19,931 nucleotides of DNA from Moraxellaceae bacterium (GTDB lineage Bacteria > Pseudomonadota > Gammaproteobacteria > Pseudomonadales > UBA3067), in NCBI GenBank assembly GCA_002401525.1, contig NVTH01000008.1:4245-24175 (forward strand). Direction: 5' to 3'. Within the stretch, counting starts at the first letter, position 1. The number at the start of each line of letters is the position of its first letter. Under the pieces are notes generated by a model. It worked only from the letters and a program-made list of their open reading frames with translations. It was not told where the DNA came from and searched no databases. A program made the position numbers and the translations under genes. This document shows, in pieces, positions 15,142 through 19,931 of this stretch.

Positions 15142-15806
15142 ACTGCGAATACCTATATCACTGGTGAGTTATTGCTAAAATCTGGGGCTTTCTCCAATAA
15201 ATGTGCTGCTTGGATGGGCCTTTGAGCCACTCTTAGGGGTAAAAAGCATGCCGATGTTAGGCTTCTTTATAGTTCCTTAAGCGACGATTTTGCGTTCGAT
15301 AACCTCCGTTTCGGTGTCAATAAGAGTCTAGAAGTTCGTCATAAATGCTTTAAAAACAATCTTTTACCATGGCAGTCGATGACTAATTCGCTCATTTTCT
15401 GCGGAGCAATTGACAGTATGTCTGTCGAAGCGCCTTGGTCATAGCCACTAAGCGCTAGAAAATGTACTCGTTTTTTGCCCTAATTTCAAACGGGCGTTTG
15501 TTTGGATTCTAGCCCAGATTGTTGGGCGGAGCGCAATTTAATTGGAGCTCTTTGTGTGGCTATTAGTGCGTGTGGCGATTAGATTGTTGAATCTCTTAGT
15601 GAGTGAGTTCTGAAGCAATAAAAATGCCCTCATAGGCCATTGTCCTGTGTTAGCATTAAACGTTTAATTGGCAGGTAGTTCCGGCTGTAGTAGTTCTAGT
15701 GTGTCTTCGCTCGTTGTGGACGTGGCTGAAAAGGCCTCATTAGATTAGAGGTTTTCTATCGTTGGGTACTGAAAAGAACTAATTTAGACCTAATACGGAG
15801 GTGCCC
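15142..15806. other. Long divergent intergenic region, thioesterase / methyltransferase
   Basis: 665 bases with no supportable gene on either strand. Visible elements: hairpin GACAG-TATGT-CTGTC (15412-15426) overlapping a TTGACA (15410-15415) that has no matching -10; hairpin GCCCA-GATTGT-TGGGC (15512-15527); direct repeat GTGTGGCNATTAG at 15554-15566 and 15570-15582 (one difference, period 16). The length is large for two simple promoters, so an unrecognised small RNA or a decayed gene is possible but not shown. Confidence 0.5.
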
Positions 15807-16667
15807 ATGAGTACTCCTGCGACAGAGAAGTATTATGAAGATATTGTCGATTACTACGACAATTGTGAATTTGATTATAAGATTTTATGGCGTCTAGATC
15901 GATGTCTTGCAATGCATTATGGGTACTGGGATGAGACCACTGAAGGAGTTTCGGACGCGTTAGTAAGAGAAAATGAGATTCTTGCGCAACGTGCAGAAAT
16001 CACCAAAGAGCAAAAAGTGCTTGATGCTGGGTGTGGCGTAGGGGGAAGTTCAATTTGGTTGGCGCGTAATGTGGGCTGCGAGGTGGTGGGTATTACCTTG
16101 AGTCCTGAGCAAGTGAATACCTGTACTGCTAATGCCAAAGAGCATGAGGCCAGCGATAAGACTTCTTTTAAAGTGAATGATTATTGCAATACTGAATTTG
16201 AAGATAATTCGTTTGATGTGGTTTGGGCGGTAGAGTCTGTGTGCCATGCCCCGGATAAAGCTGATTTTGTAAAGGAAGCGTATCGAATTTTAAAGCCTGG
16301 TGGTAAGTTAATAATCGCCGATTTTTGGGCTTCACATCATGAGTATCAAGGTAAAGATGATCGTGTGATGAAAGAGTGGGTCGCGGGATGGAGCGTCAAT
16401 CGTCTGGAGCATAGCGACAACTTCCGCGGTTATTTATCGGACACTGGGTTTAAAGAGCTTAGCTACCAAGACGCCACTGAAAATATTCGCCCGTCTGCAG
16501 AGCGGCTCCATAAATACGCGAAATGGACGTTGTGGGGGGCTAAAATATTGAACTGGATGAAAATTCGTAATGACACCCAGCACGGCAATGTGATTGCAGT
16601 GCATCGTGCGAAGATAGCGCTAGACCGGGGCTTGTGGCACTACGGAATAATCTTGGCACAAAAATAA
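15807..16667 (+). CDS. Class I SAM-dependent methyltransferase (tocopherol/sterol methyltransferase-like)
   Basis: Transfers a methyl group from S-adenosylmethionine to a small, probably lipid-like, acceptor. ATG 15807 is chosen because GGAGG (15797-15801) is five bases upstream; 286 residues. Motif I is VLDAGCGVGGSSIWLA (71-86), the acidic residue after strand 2 is replaced by GITLSPEQ (96-102), DVVWAVESVCHAPD (137-150) is motif II/III, and LKPGGKLIIADFW (162-174) is post-II. The MHYGYWDE segment (36-43), the N-terminal helix with YYD and the C-terminal LWHYGIILAQ resemble gamma-tocopherol and sterol C24 methyltransferases and bacterial relatives such as MPBQ or demethylrifamycin enzymes. 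The acceptor cannot be assigned. The small Ig-like gene follows 147 bases downstream. Confidence 0.87.
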   Translation: MSTPATEKYYEDIVDYYDNCEFDYKILWRLDRCLAMHYGYWDETTEGVSDALVRENEILAQRAEITKEQKVLDAGCGVGGSSIWLARNVGCEVVGITLSPEQVNTCTANAKEHEASDKTSFKVNDYCNTEFEDNSFDVVWAVESVCHAPDKADFVKEAYRILKPGGKLIIADFWASHHEYQGKDDRVMKEWVAGWSVNRLEHSDNFRGYLSDTGFKELSYQDATENIRPSAERLHKYAKWTLWGAKILNWMKIRNDTQHGNVIAVHRAKIALDRGLWHYGIILAQK

Positions 16668-16713
16668 AGCTTGGAAGACTGAAGGTTAGAATATAGAGCC
16701 ATGGATGCGGCTT

Positions 16714-16745
16714 TAAAATAAAGAGTTACTAAAATAAAGAGTTAA
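16714..16745. repeat. 16-bp tandem duplication upstream of the 73-residue gene
   Basis: TAAAATAAAGAGTTAC (16714-16729) followed immediately by TAAAATAAAGAGTTAA (16730-16745): 15 of 16 bases identical. It lies in the A/T-rich leader between the methyltransferase and the small gene. Confidence 0.85.
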
Positions 16746-16814
16746 ACTAAGTATTGATGTAGATGCTGGACAATTAATAACAATAAAAATCCCTAACCAA
16801 AAGGAAGCGAGATA

Positions 16815-17036
16815 ATGCTAGTTTTTAAAGTGCTTAATGCTGATGGAAGCCCTGTAAAAAAAGCCAAAGTCACTGTAGCGGTAACGAATGGAGGCACCGC
16901 GACGGCTTTGACTGATCGTTCCGGGTTCGTAAGTTCGCCCATCACTGGAGGCAGTCACGGTAAGGTGATTGTTAACGGAACCGAAGCTTATGAAGGGTCT
17001 TTGGTGGATTTGGATGAAGTCATCTTGACGGCCTAG
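16815..17036 (+). CDS. Small single-domain Ig/transthyretin-like (CarboxypepD_reg-like) protein
   Basis: 73 residues, unrecognised by name. The sequence reads as one beta-sandwich: MLVFKVLNADGSPVKKAKVTV, then TALTDRSGFV and GSHGKVIVNGTEAYEGSL. The pattern 'V.D..G.PV..A.V.V...T..G' is that of carboxypeptidase-regulatory or transthyretin-like domains, which are usually appendages of secreted or outer-membrane proteins. Here the domain stands alone with no signal peptide and no cysteine. AAGGAAG lies about eight bases before the ATG, and the reading frame looks real (regular hydrophobic alternation, terminator after it). It may be co-transcribed with the methyltransferase. Its function is unknown; a binding or scaffold role is only a guess. 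Confidence 0.75.
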   Translation: MLVFKVLNADGSPVKKAKVTVAVTNGGTATALTDRSGFVSSPITGGSHGKVIVNGTEAYEGSLVDLDEVILTA

Positions 17037-17099
17037 CTTTTCGAGTGCCCTGTTAGGCGGCTGTTTGTCACTGGGTTGTGAATAAAATTTATAGTAAAT

Positions 17100-17149
17100 A
17101 AAGCCTTGTTGCTGACTTGTATAGGTTGTGCAATGAGGCTTTTGTGTTT
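17100..17149 (+). terminator. Intrinsic terminator candidate after the 73-residue gene
   Basis: AAAGCCTTGTTGC (17100-17112) pairs over 13 bases, including two G.U wobbles, with GCAATGAGGCTTT (17130-17142); the 17-base loop is longish. GTGTTTTT follows. It lies 64 bases after the stop codon and would end the methyltransferase/small-gene transcript. Confidence 0.5.
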
Positions 17150-17540
17150 TTGCGCCATCGCTTGTATTTTTACGCCAAAATTTCCTGCCTGAACTAAACT
17201 TATTGGTGTTGAATCTAAATCTGTTATTATTCGCTGCGTTTATGAGGTGGCGTTGCTTGGCCCGGATTTATCCGTTTGGCTGTAGGAACTAATGACTGGT
17301 TAGTTTTGCTGTTCAAGGCAACTCTTATCCCCATACAAGTCATCGCTTATGAAATAACAATAGGTAGAAACTACTTTGGCTGGCAGCTTCACTAGGTTGC
17401 TAGGCTAACGCATTGCGTGATTGGTGAGGACATCCTATTTTCATCATTACGCATTTCACAAACAATAGAATTTTGATTGTATGTCCTTATGTTCAAACTG
17501 AGTTTTGAATTACTTAGGGTGCACCGTCAAGAGCACGCGG

Positions 17541-17581
17541 TTCTAAGAATAAAAACACATTCCTAGAATTTACACGTAAAT
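17541..17581. promoter_or_regulatory. Twin inverted repeats ahead of the dehydrogenase operon, candidate operator
   Basis: TTCTAAGAAT (17541-17550) and ATTCCTAGAA (17559-17568) are inverted copies with one mismatch around AAAAACAC. Overlapping by one base, ATTTAC-AC-GTAAAT (17568-17581) is a perfect 6-2-6 palindrome. They end 15 bases before the ATG, where a repressor would block transcription or initiation. The sizes suit a TetR- or GntR-type dimer; no such regulator gene is in the window. Confidence 0.4.
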
Positions 17582-17596
17582 GGTTAGGGAGCCAGT

Positions 17597-18772
17597 ATGA
17601 ATATTGACTACACGAAAGAAGAACTTGAGTTCCAGCAAGGGGTTCGGGCTTGGTTCAAAGAGAACTTGCCAGCGGATTTGAAACGCAAGAACCAAATTGG
17701 TGAGACGTTATCCAAAGAAGACATGGTAAGTTGGCAAAAAACATTGAATAGCGCCGGTTATTTAGTAGTGAGCTGGCCGAAAGAACACGGTGGACCCGAC
17801 TGGACCGCTACTCAGCGCTATATATTCGATAGTGAAAGAGCTGCTGCCGGAGCGCCTATTGGTCTTTCAATGGGAATTATTATGCTTGGGCCGGTATTAA
17901 TGGCCTTTGGCACCGAAGAACAAAAAGAACGTTACTTGCCTCGTATTAAAGATTGCGAGGATTGGTGGTGCCAGGGTTACTCTGAGCCAGGCGCTGGGTC
18001 AGATTTGGCGAGCCTGAAAACCCAAGCGGTGTTAGACGGTGATGAGTACGTGATTAATGGGACCAAAATTTGGACCACTTATGCGCATCACGCCAATCAT
18101 TGCTTTTGTTTAGTGCGTACTGACAATGATTGTAAAATCCAAGCAGGCATTTCATTTATCTTAATTGATATGACTGCTCCGGGCATTGAGATTCGTCCAA
18201 TCGTGAGCATTGACGGCGAACACCATTTAAATCAGGTGTTTTTTGATAATGTGCGCGTACCTAAAGAAAACTTAGTGGGTCAAGAAGGGCAAGGCTGGAC
18301 TATTGCTAAATACCTTCTCACTCATGAGCGGACTACTATCGCGGGTGTTGCTGATTCGAAGTTGAATCTTTTGAATCTGAAAGAAACTGCGCGAACTCAA
18401 ATTGCAAACGGTGCGCCTTTAATTGAAGATCCGCAATTGCGTTTAAAAATTGCCGCTGAAGAAATTAAATTAATAGCCCTTGAATACACGAACTTTCGAA
18501 CTCTAGCGGATACTGCCGCTGGACGAGCGCCGGGCCCTGAGTCTTCACTGTTGAAAGTGAAAGGGACTGAGACACAACAAGCGTTGTCGGAACTTGCTGT
18601 TGAAATGGCGGGTTATTACGCCTATCTATGGAAAGCGGATGAAACTGCTGGTCCTGCGGAGTTTCTGCATGCGACAGAGAAATACAACTTCCTTCGAGCT
18701 GCGACCATTTATGGCGGTAGTACTGAAGTGCAAAAGAATGTTGTCGCCAAAATGTTGTTAGGTCTAAGGTAA
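17597..18772 (+). CDS. Acyl-CoA dehydrogenase, catalytic (alpha) subunit of a probable heteromer
   Basis: FAD enzyme that introduces a 2,3-double bond into an acyl-CoA; 391 residues, closest in feel to PimC (pimeloyl-CoA dehydrogenase large subunit) and steroid-degrading FadE proteins. GYSEPGAGSDLASL (127-140) is the flavin/substrate loop, and GTKIWTTYAHHANHCFCLVRT is the middle beta domain. The usual C-terminal catalytic Glu (YEGT in medium-chain enzymes) is Gly373 here (IYGGSTEVQ), but HERTTIAG offers Glu244 at the position used by isovaleryl-/long-chain enzymes. It lacks the R..FG...F Q and LHGGIG motifs, which the next gene has. GGGAG precedes the ATG; the partner begins 13 bases after its stop. 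Confidence 0.93.
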   Translation: MNIDYTKEELEFQQGVRAWFKENLPADLKRKNQIGETLSKEDMVSWQKTLNSAGYLVVSWPKEHGGPDWTATQRYIFDSERAAAGAPIGLSMGIIMLGPVLMAFGTEEQKERYLPRIKDCEDWWCQGYSEPGAGSDLASLKTQAVLDGDEYVINGTKIWTTYAHHANHCFCLVRTDNDCKIQAGISFILIDMTAPGIEIRPIVSIDGEHHLNQVFFDNVRVPKENLVGQEGQGWTIAKYLLTHERTTIAGVADSKLNLLNLKETARTQIANGAPLIEDPQLRLKIAAEEIKLIALEYTNFRTLADTAAGRAPGPESSLLKVKGTETQQALSELAVEMAGYYAYLWKADETAGPAEFLHATEKYNFLRAATIYGGSTEVQKNVVAKMLLGLR

Positions 18773-18784
18773 TCGGAGGAATTT

Positions 18785-19921
18785 ATGGATTTTTCATTTT
18801 CAGAAGAGCAGACGCTTATTAAAAATGCCGTCGAAAAGTTTATTCAGAACGACTATGACTTTGAGACACGTAACAAAATAATCGCGGGTGACGAAGGCTT
18901 CGATCGCGGGATTTGGAAGCAATTTGCTGATTTAGGTTGGTTAGGAATTTCTTTCCCCGAAGAAGTCGGTGGTTTTGGTGGCAGCGCAGTTGAAACCAAT
19001 ATCGTGATGGAAGCTTTTGGTGGAGGTATGGTGGTAGAACCATTTCTTTCTACTGTAGTGCTTGGCGGAAATGCTTTGGCATTTGGCGGCACTGATGCGC
19101 AAAAGCAAGAAGTGTTGGCTAAAGTGATCAGTGGTGATGTGTTATTGGCGCTTGCTTATGGTGAAGCTCAATCTCGATATGACCTATCTGATGTTAAAAC
19201 TAGTGCTGAAAAGAAAGCAGATCAGTACGTATTAAATGGCGAAAAAACCGTAGTATTTGGTGGTGCGTGGGCGGATAAGGTGATCGTTTCTGCACGTACT
19301 AGCGGTGATCAATGCTCTGAACAGGGAATTACTTTGTTTTTAGTGGACGCTAAAGCAGAAGGTGTTTCGGTCAACGCTTATAAGTCAATGGATGGCGCTC
19401 GCATGGCGAACGTTTCATTGAATAACGTTTCAGTGGGTGCCGACGCGATCGTTGGATCACTGGATGAAGGCTTCGGTCTACTCGAAAAAGTCATTGATTA
19501 CGGCATCTCTGCTTTGTGCGCAGAAGCCCTTGGTTCAATGAACGCAGCCTACGAAAAAACGCTTGCATACGTTAAAACCCGTGAGCAATTTGGCGTCGCT
19601 ATTGGATCCTTTCAAGTGATTCAGCATCGCTTGGTGGATATGTTTATGGCGGTTGAGTCAAGCCGATCCATGGGCATGATGGTTGCCCTGAAGCTGGGTT
19701 CTCGCGATGTAGTTGAGCGTAAGAAGGCGGCCTCAGCTGCGAAAGTCTACATTGGTGACAATGCGCGTTATTGTGCTCAAGAGGCTGTTCAGCTTCATGG
19801 TGGCATCGGTGTGACTGAAGAACTTGATATTGGTCATTACTTTAGACGGTTGACTTTGTTCTGTGGCGCTTTTGGTAGCACTGATTACCACTTAAGCCGG
19901 TTCGCTGATTTAGGCGAATAA
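18785..19921 (+). CDS. Acyl-CoA dehydrogenase, non-catalytic (beta) subunit of a probable heteromer
   Basis: 378 residues, partner of the preceding gene; GGAGGA five bases before the ATG and a 12-base gap show a tight operon. The fold is complete: N-terminal helices (1-120), beta domain (120-225), C-terminal helices. The catalytic positions are empty: FGSTDYHL (363-370) lacks the medium-chain Glu, and VIDYGISAL lacks the isovaleryl-type Glu. The flavin loop (T/S)EPxxGSD is degenerate (YGEAQSRYDLSD, 125-136). It retains TREQFGVAIGSFQVIQH (265-281) and LHGGIGVTEELDIGHYFRRL (337-356), which in homomeric enzymes bind the FAD of the neighbouring subunit. It resembles PimD and the beta chains of mycobacterial ChsE complexes. 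The ORF ends ten bases before the window edge; more operon genes may follow. Confidence 0.92.
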   Translation: MDFSFSEEQTLIKNAVEKFIQNDYDFETRNKIIAGDEGFDRGIWKQFADLGWLGISFPEEVGGFGGSAVETNIVMEAFGGGMVVEPFLSTVVLGGNALAFGGTDAQKQEVLAKVISGDVLLALAYGEAQSRYDLSDVKTSAEKKADQYVLNGEKTVVFGGAWADKVIVSARTSGDQCSEQGITLFLVDAKAEGVSVNAYKSMDGARMANVSLNNVSVGADAIVGSLDEGFGLLEKVIDYGISALCAEALGSMNAAYEKTLAYVKTREQFGVAIGSFQVIQHRLVDMFMAVESSRSMGMMVALKLGSRDVVERKKAASAAKVYIGDNARYCAQEAVQLHGGIGVTEELDIGHYFRRLTLFCGAFGSTDYHLSRFADLGE

Positions 19922-19931
19922 AGCTGTATAT

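Larger units (their letters stand above)
17037..17596. other. Intergenic region before the acyl-CoA dehydrogenase operon
   Basis: 560 bases without a supportable gene. It holds a terminator-like hairpin at 17100-17142 and, next to the dehydrogenase start, two inverted repeats (17541-17568 and 17568-17581). GCCTA/TAGGC (17031-17058) at the end of the small gene is a further weak inverted repeat. No clear sigma-70 promoter stands out. Confidence 0.5.

Noticed and set aside
14825..15178. Plus-strand frame of 117 codons opposite the second thioesterase
   Set aside because: Antisense shadow of a gene with intact HGG...D motif; no family features of its own.
15142..15806. Hidden regulator gene or small RNA in the long divergent gap
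   Set aside because: No open frame with a ribosome-binding site and no promoter-terminator pair could be found; listed only as an unexplained gap.

Overview
The window reads as chromosomal DNA of a Gammaproteobacterium related to the Pseudomonas / marine 'Cellvibrionales' side of the class. The main reason is gene order: nhaB, fimL, nudC, a two-helix membrane protein, sohB, an AcuI/YhdH-type reductase, a DUF934 protein and cysI lie next to one another. From memory (not checked here), P. aeruginosa keeps the same set near PA1820-PA1838, with a few insertions. Base composition is moderate, and I see no insertion sequence, prophage, integrase, tRNA, rRNA or CRISPR array.

Layout. Left part (1-6871): the 5' end of nhaB on the minus strand, a 490-bp regulatory gap, then fimL (twitching motility/cAMP signalling scaffold), nudC (NAD/NADH pyrophosphatase), an unrecognised membrane protein, sohB (membrane serine peptidase) and acuI, all on the plus strand. 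A degenerate 9-bp G/T-rich repeat array sits just ahead of acuI. A bidirectional terminator at 6889-6920 separates acuI from a convergent minus-strand pair, cysI and a DUF934 gene, which overlap by 17 bases. Divergent from cysI is a 2Fe-2S/FAD/NAD(P)H reductase, separated by a 418-bp leader that holds two short reading frames and several hairpins.

Right part (10586-19931): a 7TMR-DISM diguanylate cyclase with an intact active site and I-site; then a minus-strand block of an alpha/beta hydrolase and two PaaI-like hotdog thioesterases; then, on the plus strand, a SAM methyltransferase, a 73-residue Ig/transthyretin-like protein and a two-gene acyl-CoA dehydrogenase operon. The two dehydrogenases carry complementary halves of the usual active-site motifs, which points to an obligate heteromer of the PimC/PimD or ChsE type. 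Thioesterases, hydrolase and dehydrogenases together suggest acyl-CoA or ring-compound catabolism, but the substrate cannot be read from the sequence.

Most of the window is ordinary housekeeping and signalling content. The points most worth a second look are the paired dehydrogenases, the G-rich array before acuI (it contains 15-mers one base away from the thrombin-binding quadruplex aptamer), the cysI/reductase divergent leader, and the methyltransferase plus mini-Ig gene pair.
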